This document shows, one piece after another, positions 11,786 to 26,000 of a stretch of DNA of 64,000 nt. This stretch comes from Tyto alba. Its lineage: Eukaryota; Chordata; Aves; Strigiformes; Tytonidae. The notes beneath the pieces were generated by a model that had not been told where the DNA came from, did no database searches, and worked only from the letters and a program-made list of their open reading frames with translations. Location of the stretch: contig NW_024881327.1 in the NCBI RefSeq assembly GCF_018691265.1, positions 25,351,936 to 25,415,935 on the forward strand, read 5' to 3'. The position numbers and the translations under genes are program-made. Each line of letters begins with the position of its first letter. Position 1 is the first letter of the stretch.

Positions 11786-14700
11786 AAATTGAGGCAAGGA
11801 AGTTAAGTTACTATCCAAGAGACACGTTGGGAACTAGTATCAGACCCGATTAGCACCCATGAGAACCCTATATTTTACACAGACCTCAGCAAATTCTGCT
11901 CTGCCTTCACCTGAGAGCCAAATTATTTCAGAAGGCGGCAATCTGGTATTATGGGGAGGAAAAGTGACCACCAGATGGTGCTGCACGGTAGCTAATGGAA
12001 CCAGGCCCAGGCAGGGAGGAAAAATGAGACCATTTTGTGAGGTCCTCTTAAAAGATTACTGATAAGAAAATTATTATCATGCAGAAACCAAAATAATTGT
12101 TGAGATTACAACTTTTTTTTTTTTTAATTGGTGTGGTATTTTATAAACAAATAATTCAATCTTCTGTTTTTTCTCTATTGCCACATGTCTGCTGAAAGTA
12201 GATATAAACAAAAATGACGTTATTGATTAATATATTTTAAAGATATTTACACATAATATAAGCACACAAAAATCTACATTCACAATTACATCTCACTTCT
12301 GTTATTCACACTCTTTTCTGTATCTTTCTGCTTTTAGTGCTCTTATATTCCCTCTGCTTTTTTATTTACAATGCATCTTTGGCTTCCTCTTCGTCGTCCT
12401 GTGACTATTTAATTCTTTACCACTAGGCATCGGCATTGCTCTCGCTACTTTTAGAGTATTTCCTAGCTAAGAAATGCTGCTGTTTAACTTCTGCCCCAGC
12501 AAGAAAATGATTCACTGATGGAGTCTAAGTCTTTGTTCTGCTTTTCTGTACCAAATGGTTATGGACACTCTTGGACCAAAGTTTTCTTTAAAACTCAAAA
12601 AGTATAACTAGCTGGTGTCTACTATATATGTGCATTATGTCCATATAATCTGTGTAATGAACATACCAAAGAATGGTTGTACTTGGTGGTTTACAAGAAA
12701 TAGTTTCCAAAAGCTCAAAAACCAAATGTAAGCAAATTCAGGTGGAGAGCAGATTTGAGCAGAACGATGAAAATAACAATTAGGAGCCATTCAAGTGCAT
12801 TTTACAAAATGACAAACCCACACTTCAGTGATCCAAAAAAAAGGGTTCTCTGTAAGTATTGTGAAAGATCATAAAGTAAGAATTAAGAAACAATCAGAAA
12901 AATCAGGGAACATTTCTGGAAAGGCAAAAGGCAAAGGGAACAAATCTGGAAAGACCAGAAGGAGTTCTAGTTATCTGAATTGTTTGATAATGGAACTGGA
13001 CCGCTTCAGGTACAGTTGGTTGAATATTCAATTTTACTCTGGAAAAGACAGATTGCTTATTATATATTTCTATTATCTTTTGGGGAGGAGTTCAGCTAAT
13101 TGAGATCATATTTCTGTGATGATGCAGAAATATTTGTTGTTCTTCTAGTAATTAGAAGAAATTTTAATAAGCATATGGTTGTGTATCCTCACTTTAGAGG
13201 TCTTTGGACAACTAGTGTTGACTGAGCAAATGTTAGGATACCAACAACATCTAAAGATGTAGGAAAAAAAAAAAAAAAGAGTAACTGAATTGCTTGGTGC
13301 TTTGGATACAATTTTTTGTACTTTTGTTATAGTTACACAAATGGATATGGAGAGCAGGCAGAGCATTTTTACAGGTTGTTGCATAGCATCCCAGGAAATT
13401 GGAAATCTGGAAGTGCTGCAGCTTTATGATGAAAAGCCAACTGACCATGAAATCCCACTGCAACCTACTGGGCAAGTTGCCACAAGAGCTAATACTAATC
13501 TGAGAATGTATTAAGAAGAGAAATATCCAGCAAGACCTGAGTTAAAGAATAACACTGAATATTTGGGAAGATTGAAAGAAGAGTTGCAGGAATGGTTAAA
13601 GAACGGAAAAAACCTAGTCTGCCTGCTGTTACCTTAAATAACAGGAGAGCCTTAAATAACCCCAGAGACGTGGAGAAATGAGATGAGCCCTTGAAGCAGT
13701 GGTCTGAGCTGGTGGTCGGGCTCAGGCTGGCTTCCTGCAGGACCAGGTTTGGTCCCTTGGTGTCCACGTTGCACCTAATCTGCACCTGGGCAAACCGGTG
13801 ACAGGAAGGTGTGAGCTGCCCATGTAAATGTCCCAGTGACCAGAAGCTGAAACTGGAGAAATTCAAGTCAAAATAAGATGTGTTTCTAAAAACCAAGTGT
13901 TATTAACTATTGAAACTACCTCCTTGATCTTGCCTCTCTGCTAGTGGAAATACTTGTAGAAGAGGTAGACTTTTTTTCTTCTTAAAGAGAAGTGTTAATT
14001 GAGGCAGGAATTAGTTTCTCCTGATTTCTCTGTGCGGGTGTTTTTGTATTACAGCTTTTGTTCATTTTGAAAAACAATAAAAGCACTTCAAGTAATTATT
14101 TGAAAATTTAAATTTCTTGCTCTCTAATGCATTTCTAAATGATAGAGGCTTTGTTTTCAAAAAATTAGTATGATTATTTTTTTACTAGATATAGCAAATG
14201 AGTACAAAAAGTAGACATATTCTCAACACGATATCTGTTTATCATTAAATTTATTCTACTGTTTTTATGATAAGAGTTTTATCTTCATTCCACCCCATTA
14301 TTTATATACATTAAAATGTAATAGCATACTTAACAACTTCAAGAAATATTTTACTAAGAAACCAATATCTCATATGATTGTTCTATTCTGTCATATTGAT
14401 TCATTTTTAGCAATTTAGACAACATGATATATCATTTAAAATGATGGAATAACTTTAAGTGTAGAAATGCTTAAAATCCTTGACTATGTATCGGCAGAAA
14501 TCTACCTATGCATTAAAACTGATCAAAGCCAAACATCATTCCCTGGTAAATATGCAGCCACTGAGTACGTTTTATCTGGAAAGAACCTCAATACTTGAAT
14601 ACACTGTGGAGCACTTCCAAGTGTTCATGATAACCCTATTTATGAAAAAAGTACGACTTGTGGCACAGTTAGCCTTAGCGAATAATGAGTTTGTCTAGAG

Positions 14701-14977
14701 TGGGCTGACGTAGGAACTTGTACTTTCAACCCAACACACCCTCCATGTTGCTTAACATGTTCTTTCTCAGAAGGATGGTGGCTGTGGGGGACAGCGGAGC
14801 CCTGGGCTTCAGCCACCTCTCCCTTGCAGGCACAGTCCGCGCTAACGTAGTTACGTGGCTTCTGGACAGCAGCTGGCACACAGCCAGCTTGGAGGGTGGG
14901 CACAGCAAGCACACGGTTGCATCCATCCGGATAGATGTGCCCTGTGGTTACTGAGAAGGGAGGCACCCCAACAGCCT

Positions 14978-14979
<2 letters not shown>

Positions 14980-15009
<30 letters not shown>
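14980..15009. repeat. (CAG)10 trinucleotide repeat
   Basis: Ten uninterrupted CAG units lie in moderately GC-rich sequence. They read as poly-Ser in an open frame on the + strand and poly-Cys in the 204-codon minus-strand ORF; neither resembles a known protein. Confidence 0.95.
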
Positions 15010-15010
<1 letters not shown>

Positions 15011-16220
15011 CGTGGCCAAGTCTCCCCAAACATCTGACTTTTCTCTGATTCAGATGAAACTTGCTGAGCTGGTGGTTGGAACTATACGATATTGCTTCCT
15101 GGTCTTGACAAAGGAAGATGTCCCCTATCTTTTGTCCTGCAGAATTTGCTCCTGTGATTTTGCCAAATTCTATGTGTTCAAATACGTTGAGAAGGAAGCC
15201 TGGGTATTTTTGATGGCACCAATGCACATCACAGACTCCCTGCTGCATGGTCAAACAGCTTCAAGCATGCTGTTGTCTTGCTGGAAGTTAGGAAGCTTTC
15301 AGGGTAACCTCACAGCAGCTTGTCAGGATGTGCAAACCTCCAAACAGGTGCAATTACGCATCTAACTGAATAAAGCAGGTGTAATTTCATTTCTGTATTA
15401 CAGGACAAACTGTAGGGGGGGGGGGGTGTGAGTAAGAAAATTAATTTTGCAGCAAAAACACACCTTGGGCTATTCTTTCACAGCAGGCACTGTAAATTTG
15501 CCTGGTCCACTTACTACCAAACTGGCCATGAAAGTCAAAACACAAAATTACTTCAGTTCAGACATCTTGCAGACATAATGGCCACCTCCAGGGTTGGCTC
15601 TGCTTTCCATTTCCATGGCCTGTGAAGGGTGCCTTAGATTACCCTCTCTCTGCACGCTATGTGAAAATCCTCCTCTGTCCTTCATGCCAAATCAAGAAGC
15701 TTCCCATTGTTTTTTCCCACTCTTCCCTGGATTTTATCTTGCTTTTGGGAGAAAACTGATTGACTGGAAGGGATGGGAGCTTTTCTCACCCAGCATGTCT
15801 GAGCTTCTGATGATGACTCCTTAAAAGAATGTTGAAGGCTCACTCCTATTTCCCTTCAGTTGCCGCTGTTACCCTCAGAATCTCTCTTTTTACCCTATAT
15901 ATGCGTGAGGGATTGCCATGGCATCAACCTTTGCTGATTCCTTTTTTTTTTAAGACCCTTACATACTGTCACAAGGATGAAGTAGTTTGTGAGGAATGAC
16001 ACCAGGAAAATGATCAGATTGAGTTGTCATCGCTTTTCAATGTAATAAAGTTTTGTTTAGTTAAGCAGCAGATGTATCATGAAATTAGGCTTCATAAAGC
16101 ATTTAGCAGGTCATTTCTAATGTTATTCCATATTTGACTGATCTTTACAGGGAGACTTTCTTCCTTTCCATGGGTGCAATTTAATTTAGAACAAAAATAG
16201 TCTGGATTTTGCAGGACAGA

Positions 16221-16249
16221 AGCCCTAAAAAATTTAATTTTTTAGGGCT
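16221..16249. repeat. Perfect 14-bp inverted repeat with 1-nt spacer
   Basis: AGCCCTAAAAAATT, a single T, then its exact reverse complement. A near-continuous 29-nt palindrome in AT-rich intergenic DNA. Confidence 0.95.
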
Positions 16250-19200
16250 GCTGGATATTAAAAAAAATTGAATCAGGCACCTTATGAGTACATTGGTCCT
16301 TCCTCTGCAGATCTCCTTAAATTTGCCATATGACAGTATAATTTCCAGATACTGCTGCTTGGTTGGAAAAGAGTAGATCACATGGAAAACTGATATAGAT
16401 ATAATTATTCATGTACAGAATGTTATTGTGACACCATTAGAAAACTTTAATTATATTAAAATGGATAGGTTTAGAAAATGCAGGCAGTGGAATGTATTAC
16501 ATTGCACACAAAAACTTTCTGCTCTCATTTCCCCCTTTCTTGGCCTCATATTTCTGCTGCCCCCCTTTGTCCCGACGTGTCTGGTTTCAGTAGCAGGGGT
16601 GGCTGCAGGGACCGATGAGCACCCCGAGTCCTGCATGGAGAGGAGTATGTTGGTGGTGGTTTCTTCCTTCTCACTTTAGGATCTGCTTGGCATCATTTCT
16701 GTACATGCTGTACACCTCGCTCTTTCTCCATCGGTTCACAAGGCTAATTTGCATCTGAATGAGCTATATATGGTGTGTTTTATGAATTGAGTGCCTGGTC
16801 TCTCACACCTGCACTCCTCCCAGCTGCATTTTTATCCTACAGTCACAGTTTGCCCTGTACAGAATAACTTCTTCTTGTCCCTATCTGTTAGTTATGGAAG
16901 TATGTATGTGCTGCACCACACACTCGTACAAAGCTAAGCAAAAGCTAGAATTAAGTAGGTTATAGTTACTTGGTCATTAGAAAACTGTAGCTACAGCTAG
17001 ACAAGTTAAAACAGAGCCCCAGGTGGGCCAAGACGGGTCTGGGCAAAGCTGGGGGGGGTCTGCAGGTCTGTGCAAACACCTCTCACAGCTCTGAGCAAAA
17101 GCTAACCAAAGATGTGGTGAGAGGCATGGTACCACCTCCGCATTTCAAGCTCACTTTTCATTGTTACCTGCTTTATGTATTATGGAAAGACCTGAAGACC
17201 CAAGTTAAAAAAGAGTAATTCACTTCTATTTCGGTAAAAATGTAATTTCATCCAAATGCTTCGGAGCAGAGTAGGAGGTTTATTAACAAACATAAAATCC
17301 TGTTTCGTTTTTCAACAGGAGATTCGCAGTGCCCTTTTCAGAAAAAAAGAGGCTCTCTTGTTCACTGCTCCTTGTGGAGGTATTACAGACTCTTGCTAGC
17401 AAAATATAACAAAACCAAATATTAAAAGAATTATTTTTCTTGAACAGTAGGGAGAATTTGTTAATAACTAGGTGCAAATATAGCCAGACCTAATAGCTCA
17501 GAAAATTATTGGTTCGTAGCATTATTACTGTATTTTTCTGCCCTGACATGCCACCATTATATTGCTAGCATTTTCCGGGATTTATACTGCAGGTTCTAGC
17601 TTTCCGAGTTCGGTGAAGCTGCTCCTGATTTACATTGCTCCAAGTGACTGGAGAACAGGCTCTTAAAAACTCCACCTATAACTAAAATGTGTACTCCGTG
17701 GCTTCTAACACAGCTACACAAGGGAGCAACGATATGTTTCTACTTACAAAGCTTCAGATTTCTCCATTAACAGAAAAATATGTTAAATTTTTTTTTTTTT
17801 CAAGTCAGCTTTTTGCAGTTTGTAAAACACAAATTTCTTCCACTTCTATGACATAAAACTGCCCTAAGAAATTTTGGACAATGCCTTGTTTCCAAGAATT
17901 GGTGCTTTTTCTGCTTTCTTTAGGACAGGAACAAGAATTATCCCAGAAAGCTCAAATGGTCACTGTAATATCAGTGAGTATATTAAAGATACCTGCTTTC
18001 TATAAGGTACATTTACACCATTATAAGGCATGGTATTGAGAGCTGCTGTGCAGATGTTAATGAAAAGTCTGACAGCCATGAAACCAGAGAGGATAGTATG
18101 TGAATGCAGCAAGCAGCAGAATAGTTGTGTATTTCAAATGCAGTCCTTGTTGAAGAGCTTTGCCTCTGCTTGGAAAGCAGTCATAAAATGCTGTATTTCT
18201 GTTCTGGAGTTTGGGCTCTGAACAGGGGCTTCGAGTTGGAGCTTCTCATCTGAATACGGGGGAGTGGATTTTCAGTGCAACATATTGTCTTGGTACCAAA
18301 GTGGTGCTAAGCACCCGTTTGCTTAATGTTTGGGTGCCTTCTGACAAGCACGGCCCCAGGGTAGGATCCTGACCCCCTCCACAAGCCATCATGTGAATTA
18401 AGTACCTAAACATGACTAGAGGGCTCCGGACTGAGAACAGGACAGAAGGGAATGGGGAGAGAACTGTGGTGAATTTGCTATTCACCTTTCAGGCCTGATA
18501 ATGAATCACCCACTATTTTAAGGCACCACAGACTCAGCAGAGCCTACGCTCGCCTGTTCTGTTCTTGGGTGGACTTCTTCAGTTGTGGCTTTTGTCCTAC
18601 AGTGGACCTAAGGCTCCTGCAGATACAAGGAATATTTACAGTCCATGGTGCGTGTATCCACCATGATCAAATATTCCCCTTCCCTCTGTCTCTCCCTTCT
18701 CCCTTGCGTTATTAACAGTTGCACTGTTGTTATTGCTGGGAACCAAAATCTAGGTGAACCCTCCAGTCATATAACATAGATTGTGCAATGAACTGCAATT
18801 TGGATGTTCTCCTTGATAGTGCAAGATACAGGTTTAAAGTTCTCTAGGCTGAAAGGATCTCTCCCATTGCCATGTTAGGGCTTTCATATAAATCAACCTC
18901 TACATAGCTTTGTGCAGTCAGGATGCAGGTTTTTGCTCACTGATCCAAAAGCAAAACCACAGGTATTTAGAAGTGTCAGCACATGGCTACATCTTGCCAC
19001 TTAGACTTGAAGCACTTACTGAGAACTAGAAGCAGATTTAACATCTCAATAATCAAAGATCAGAGGTTTGTTAACTGTGAAGAGTCTTTCAAGGCTGGAA
19101 AGATGATTGATGTTACATCAAGAGCCATCTGGCTTTCTAGAGCTAAGGCTTATGGCTAAGATCTCACATTTTGATTAAAGGCTGATTAAAGAGCCCAAAG

Positions 19201-21375
19201 CACGTGAAGGAGAGAACATCTTCTACAAACAGAAATGTTCTAGGCAATCAGAGCCACTTCAGAATATGTTGCTGGTATTTGCGTGGTGATACTGTAACTA
19301 ATACTGTACCTTTGTTTTCTTCTTAATTTAATTTGTTCAAAAAGAAATCTCTATTCCTTAAAGCAAAACTGTATGGACACCTGCAGTTATCAGATGTATT
19401 ACTGCACCTCACAGAACAGACTGTCTCATGCAATTTTTTAGTCCAGGAGACTCAAACACAAATCAGAAAGTTTTGTGGTTTTAAAATTACTAGTAGAGTG
19501 CTACCTTGACCTTCTCACATATTGCTGCATAAATACTGATAAAATGCATAATTACAATAAATATGTTTTACTAGGCTCTAGCCTGGTACTAAAGTGAGCG
19601 GTTTGATTGATTTGGACAGGAAGATGGTTCAGCCAGGTATTGCTGAAATAATGGCTCTTTGTTATGATGATTGCTGTTTATTTGTTTGACTCTTTATTCA
19701 TGTAATGCTGATGTTGTGTATATGGCCAGTTTGTGAAAGTGTCTAAGAAATATTATTAATCAAGTGGTACTTAAGCATATTATAGGTTGGTAAGGAGGAA
19801 TTGTAAGTATGCTAAAGTTGCTAATAAATCTTTAGTCAAAACTGAACAAATGCAAATTTTTGGAAAAGAAAAACTTGACTTCAGAAGTCACACAGTTATT
19901 TGGAATTAATCACACTATTTTTTTGCTCAAATGTACTCATCCTATCCTGGCGTTCAAGCTGCAGTATTACACCATGTGAAACGAGGACATTATGCGCAAT
20001 TGAAAAACTCATGCCAGAATTTATTTTATTAGAAGGGAATTTTAAAAGTCAGAGAAAATGAATCATTTCCTAAATTAATTAATGTATCACTTACTAACTG
20101 TCATTAAAACCTTGTTAATTTGATCTGATGGCAAAGCTAATTACAAAGATACACGTGCTTCTAAAACTAATGAATATTTTAAGCACTTTGTTCCTTTAAC
20201 ATCTTTGTCATTTGGTTAATAGACAACGGCAGCACCATGTCATGCTCTGCTGGCCACGGAGCCTTTGGTGACCCGGCACGGGGTGGTAATGAGGTGCTGC
20301 AGGCAGAGCTGGTAGCAGGCAGCTCTTCTTGGAAGCGACAGATCTGTTGGAAAGCTGAAGTGCGAAGGCAGAGCTTCTGAGCAAGGGCAGATCTTCCTCA
20401 TCATCGGCACATGGCTGAAGCCAGAGACTGGTAATAAATCTACTAGCTTAAATGCAATTACAAAATTATGGAAATAGGAAAAGCCTTGTCTCCCCACTTA
20501 CCTATTTAAAATACTCTTGCTAGAGGATTTGTTCTGATGCCAGCAACAATTTCAACAGCCATGTTCTCATATGAGAAACAGGTTCCTCTCCTGTGCCCAG
20601 CCTTATGCTCTTCAATTGCCTTAGAAAATATTTCTTTTACCAACTGTCAAAATGTACAGTCTCTTTTAGGATGTTTTGTCAGCACAGTAAGTGGAGATTT
20701 TACTCTGATAGTGTCTCCATGTGAATATTTTCACAAGAATTTCAATTTTTTATAAACACAAAAATTCTTGTGACTAGCAAGATCTCATATCCAGTTTTGT
20801 AGTGTAGCCATGTAGAAATAATGCTACTATTAAAACAATGAGACTTTCATTTTGTTACATTTTTACAATAATTTAAAAACACATTCTGTTATTATTCCCT
20901 TCTTTGCTTACTCTTTTCCCCCAAGTAAAAAAAAAATAAAGTCATGAAACCCCTCTCTCCTCAGTATTACAGGTATTACTTATTGCTTGACGAACCATTT
21001 TTAAAAATGATTGGATATTATTTTGAGCCTGATGATCAAACTGCAGAAGTTCTTCACAATATTTTATGTACTTGGAATAGCTGAGAGATTATTTCTATAC
21101 CACATGCCTTCCATCTTCCTGACATCTTCAGGCTTTTAGTCCAAGTGTCTTCATCGACATTGGCTGTAGTGCTTTTTAGCTGGCGGAGATCTCACCATAA
21201 GGTTTTGTACATGTGTGTGAATGTATAGTGAAGTGGTTGCTTAAGAGAACAGCCTAATACTACATGGAATAGTATAGGCTGTTCATTATCAAGAATGGAA
21301 ATGTCTAGCAAATTAAAGTAGCTTGATGCTTTTCTATGTGTCTCATCAGATGAACCTAGAAGTTACAGGCAGCGA

Positions 21376-22020
21376 TGTAGCTGGTCAAACTGTGCTCTAA
21401 ATCGCAAAGTCAAGAAAATGGCATACAAGGCCAAGAGTAGCAACCGGTGATGTATGAATGAAGAGGCATTAACCAGATGGTTTCTCAAGAAAACATTAAC
21501 TAGATAACTACCTTGCAAATGAATGAGAGAAAAACAGGACGAGCCCACCATCGTCCTTGAGATAAGGAAGGAACTACTGAGCCACCAAGATAAAGGAGCT
21601 GCAAGTTAGCAACAAACCGTATCCAACACGGCCTGAAGGACGAGATGTGTGTAACTGCAGAACTGAGTCTGCGCAAAAGCAAGGGACAACTAGTGAACAC
21701 AGTGAAGAAGACTACGAGCCTTCATCAGAAGACCCCTGCCCATGATCACCAAGAGATATTGTGCAGGTGTGATGGGGAGGGACTTGGGGCGGGGTATATG
21801 TTAATGATTTCTCAGAATTAATTGTAATATTCCCTCCCTATTCTTGGAATTATAATGCATATGTATTAGAACAGATGAATATGTAACTTTGGCATCATAA
21901 AAGGGGGCCACTTTTGGCTCCAGGGCACGCACACTGTGGAGGAGCGATCCCCCGTGCGTCCAGCGCTGAATAAACATACCTACTTTATAACCTTACTGGT
22001 TGTAAAGTTGTCTTTCCACA
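21376..22020 (+). mobile_element. Avian ERV solo LTR
   Basis: A roughly 645-bp element starting TGTAGCTGG and ending TTCCACA. The promoter-like part reads ATCATAAAAGGGGGCC (TATA-like ATAAAAG near 21895), followed by GAGCGATCCCCCGTGCGTCCAG and the polyadenylation signal AATAAA at 21969-21974. This U3-R-U5 order and the CCCCCGTGCGTCC phrase are, as I recall, typical of a bird ERV LTR family. No internal viral genes flank it on either side, so it is a solo LTR. No clear target-site duplication at the boundaries I chose, so the edges are approximate. Confidence 0.75.
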
Positions 22021-23036
22021 TGTCACTGGCCAGAGCCAGACTTTGTTCTGGCAGGGACCATACTCCTTCTGTGCTCTCCTGAGAGCCTTCCAGCGCTCTG
22101 CACGCACGCGGAGGCTGAGGCGGCTCATCAGTAACCTTGCAGAATTAGGGCTTGAGCTGTAGGAGCATTCAAAGTCTGCTGTTGCTACAGTTTGAGCTAC
22201 AAAGTGGATCACGGGCTATTTCTGCACTTAGTCATTGGCTTCTGAAAGCAGTGGTTTCTACCCCACTAACTTTCTATATTCCACTGCACGACATTTTATA
22301 AACCTCTAGAATGTTATGAAGGTTGCTGTAAGCCTGAATGTGTGGGATTTTTAGGTTCAAAGCAATTTTGTTTTATTGAGGAGTAAAACAATAAAATGCT
22401 TTTCCCTGTGAAGCTTGTCAACATGCATTTAGGCAAATTAGTTTGGAAACTTCTTTGCTCGTTAATGGAGTGGAAACATTGTTTTTGAGTGCTCAGCTTT
22501 TCATTAATAGGGGGAATGTTTTGCTTTCATGTCATCATGACTGCTTTCACAAAAACAAATGCAGGCCTGATGGACAGGATTTTTAAAGATGTTGTCTATG
22601 TACAGTCCCCGGTGGCTTTAAATGGAAATCTAGCTGTTTGGTATTGCTGTGACTCTGGCCACTTTATCCTGCTTCAGAGTCTATTACTTCTGTGGGAAAG
22701 TAAAGAAAAGAGACTGGGGTCTTACTATTTACTAGTGAAAACCTGTAGGCTCTTCAAAGCGTTCATACACACACAGAAGCACACACACAAATATGCTTAT
22801 GTACAAAGATTGAAGTAAAAGTTAATAATATATTTCTTCTTTTAATAAGTATAAAACAGTGGAGAACAATCACTTTACCTAGAGACAAAAATTGTAAGCA
22901 AAATTAATATTCATCAAGTTATTAACATTGCATATATAGAAGCCTAAAAAACAACTTAGTGCCAGGCTGATATTATGTGATTGCCATGTCAACCAGTATA
23001 TCTTAGCTTCCTTGTTCCCCCTGAGTCTTTTTGTTT

Positions 23037-23093
23037 GGTTGTTTTTTTGGGATGTTTCACTTTCTGGTTGTTTTTTTGGGATGTTTCACTTTC
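23037..23093. repeat. Tandem duplication, 29-bp period, two copies
   Basis: The 28-nt unit GGTTGTTTTTTTGGGATG...CACTTTC occurs exactly twice (23037-23064 and 23066-23093) with one T between. A third CACTTTC and a complementary GAAAGTG-like segment follow within 25 bp, allowing a small hairpin. Confidence 0.95.
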
Positions 23094-26000
23094 AAAGTGG
23101 AAGTGTTTCACTTTCAACAAATTGGCCCTTTCCAACCAAAATAAATAATTCAGACAAAAAAAAAAAAAAAGGTGTTTCCTTTCTGATTGTAAACATTTCA
23201 ACTATAGACCTTATTTGTTTGGTGCTTGTACCAGATCTTGGACAACTGATCCCCGATCAACAAAAATTTATATCGACTGCAGGACTTAAAATACTAACGG
23301 TGCATTGAGTCACTTTGCTAGGTCCTCCTGCATGGGCTGTGGAGTGACTCCTTCAGCTATTCACCATGGCTTCTGCCACCAGTTTTAACAGAAGATGATG
23401 CTTCGTGTTGTACTGTTCAAGATGTGAGTTAGTATTCGCAGTCTCCAGCCTGTGGTTGGTAAATATCACAGACAGCTTGCTTGGGACCATACAAAATTCA
23501 GTAACATCAGCCTTTTTGTCTCACTTAAAGAGGAGATTTTGCTAAATTTCTACCCTACAAATCCGTGCTCCTAAAATCTGAAATGTGAGGATATGCCACA
23601 TGGTAACCAAAGGTGCATCGAGCACTGGCACCTTCCCACATGTGCTGTACTCACTCCTCCCAAATGGAGGGTTTCTTCAAGTGTCATGGAGATATTTGAG
23701 AAATGCCATGCTACTACATGCGTTAAATCAGATTCTGTTTTTGGAAGACTGATAATTCTCTTCTGTAATTAACTGCAATTGAAGCTACAGCAGCTTCTCT
23801 TTAAACCCAGTCTAAGTTTGGCTAGCAAAATTCATGTGGCCTGATATCTAACAGCTCAGGAGAATATATTTAATTTTCTTATCATTTCAAACTAAAGCAA
23901 TCACCCTAATCCTATCAGCAAAATGTCTGTGCAGAATATGGATAATAATATAATTTGGTTTTACTTTAACCTGTCTCTAAATGCCTACTTGTTCCTTGCA
24001 GATTTCATTAAGATCAAAATGAACCTATCATTTTCCAGACAGAAGAAAATATTATCCTGAATGGTAGTGTGCTTCATTTTTCCTATCTCTTGTCTATAGA
24101 TATGTAATGCAAAATTGTTAGTTCTTGCACCTTGTCAGTTCTCTGATTGGATTTAGTTATAATTCTGGATCTAATATTTGTGGTAAATATAGATCACATG
24201 GTGATAAATGCACACGCAAATTTGAGCAGTATTTGACAACAATGCATGGGAACATCTAGGAAAATATTTTTGATTTACTTAGAAGCCACTCTTGTTTTGT
24301 TTGTTTGCTGGGGTTTTTTACCTTTGAAGTCTTCCACACATTAGTGAGGCAGCTGAGTGCATCTTTATTCCTAAAAAAAGAATTCCTAGTAAAGCACTAT
24401 CAAATCCAGATGAGTAGAACATAGTGAACATCCACCCAACAGAGAGCATGATTAGTGAAGAGTATGCTCATCTCAAGGCTGGGAGCATGTTAAAGACCAA
24501 ACTCATCACTGAACAGATAGAGAGATGCACATGGCCTCTTTCACCTCGATTTTCTATTTTTGAAGCCCTGGATGATGATTATTTACTTGGTGAATAGATG
24601 TTTTCACTTTCAGTGAGTGAAAGGCTGATGATGCTCTGGTGTGTGCTCATGGGAAATCATTTACTTGTAGACGTACAGGACTTTGGAGATGTATGATGTG
24701 CACGTGAATGCAGATGATTCTACAGATTATGTCCCACTCCACCAAATACCGTGGGGAAGTTATGGATGGCTGATCTTCAAACATCAGAGCCTGCCTATTC
24801 ATGTAAGACCAAATATATCTGTATTAGTTCTTGCTACTTTTGCTAGATTTAATGCGGAAATCCCACATAAGATGACTTTATACGAAATTACATTCTTAAT
24901 ACTTTTGTCCTTTTTTTTTTTTTCCTAATATTTGTTATTGCTAAAATCAAAGATGTTTTAAATGCATTCATCCCAGCAGAGCAATAGCAAAATGAAGATG
25001 GTATGGTGGTGAAAAATATCACTTGGGGAAATGTTTCCAACTGTTCACATATCTTTAAAAGTCATTTATCCGCTTTACACATTTTCTATACATTTACTGA
25101 CACTGATGATTAAAAATTTTGTGGGTATGATTCTTACTGACCACATAAATCACTGACATCAAACTTATATTGCTACATGTCTTAGTTCAACATATCATTA
25201 TGACAACTTGTGCTAAGTTACCAAAACCAAGTTTTGCAAACAATTCAAATGCTCTAATCTACCAAAAATATAATGTAATTTATTTTTGGTTCTAGCTACC
25301 AAATGTGATTGGTATAACTTTCTGGAAAATAAAATAGTTACAGTATTTTCAACATTCCCAGTGTTCAAAACAAGGCAGGCATTAGCAAATTAGCACATGA
25401 CATTTTTAAAATACAAGTTTAATAGAAGTTTAAATACAGATTTTGACTAGAGAGTTAGCTGTTAAATTAAAAACAAGTGAAATTATTACTGAATTACTTC
25501 ATGTTAATATTATAAAGGCTTTATGAGCATTAAAACAAAGGAGAAAAATGTTTGACCATACGTGTGCTTCTTACTGGTGATGGCTGGTAGCTGGGCATAC
25601 GCATCACAAGGTAAGTGCAGACCAATTCAGACAGATCCTGTGTTTCTCTGAGCTTGCAGAATGGCAGAAGTAAGGTGGGGCTTGAACAGCAGTTTTTTTT
25701 TTTTTTCTTGAAAAGGCACTTTAATTATTTTTTCCACTAGCAGTGATTATATTTACTTGCCTCAGCTGTTTGCCCAGGTTGGAAGGTTATCCAGCTCACC
25801 TGTGGTGAGCCCTGAGGCTTGTACCCTCCGTGGAAGCTGTAAGAAGTGATCTGTATGTTGAGCAGTGTTGATATCGACATGGTTAGTATATGGAACATAA
25901 ATAATTAATGTAGTGTCAGACACAGACTGAATGGCAGAGGCCAAAGGAGTTAATTATCTGGTGGCTGTCATTCTCCAAGACAGGTCAGTATGTGCTAGGG

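Larger units (their letters stand above)
11786..21375. other. Intergenic DNA, no gene recognized
   Basis: Nearly 9.6 kb of mostly AT-rich sequence. The longest open frame is 204 codons on the minus strand (14640-15254) across a CAG repeat, with no known domain. Other contents: perfect palindrome at 16221, poly-A near 13263-13278, a G-run near 15415-15426, and a GC-richer island at 20225-20430. No tRNA, rRNA or exon signature recognized. Confidence 0.5.

Noticed and set aside
12828..13103. Lys-rich 91-codon ORF
   Set aside because: Lys/Ser richness follows from A-rich DNA; no homology recognized.
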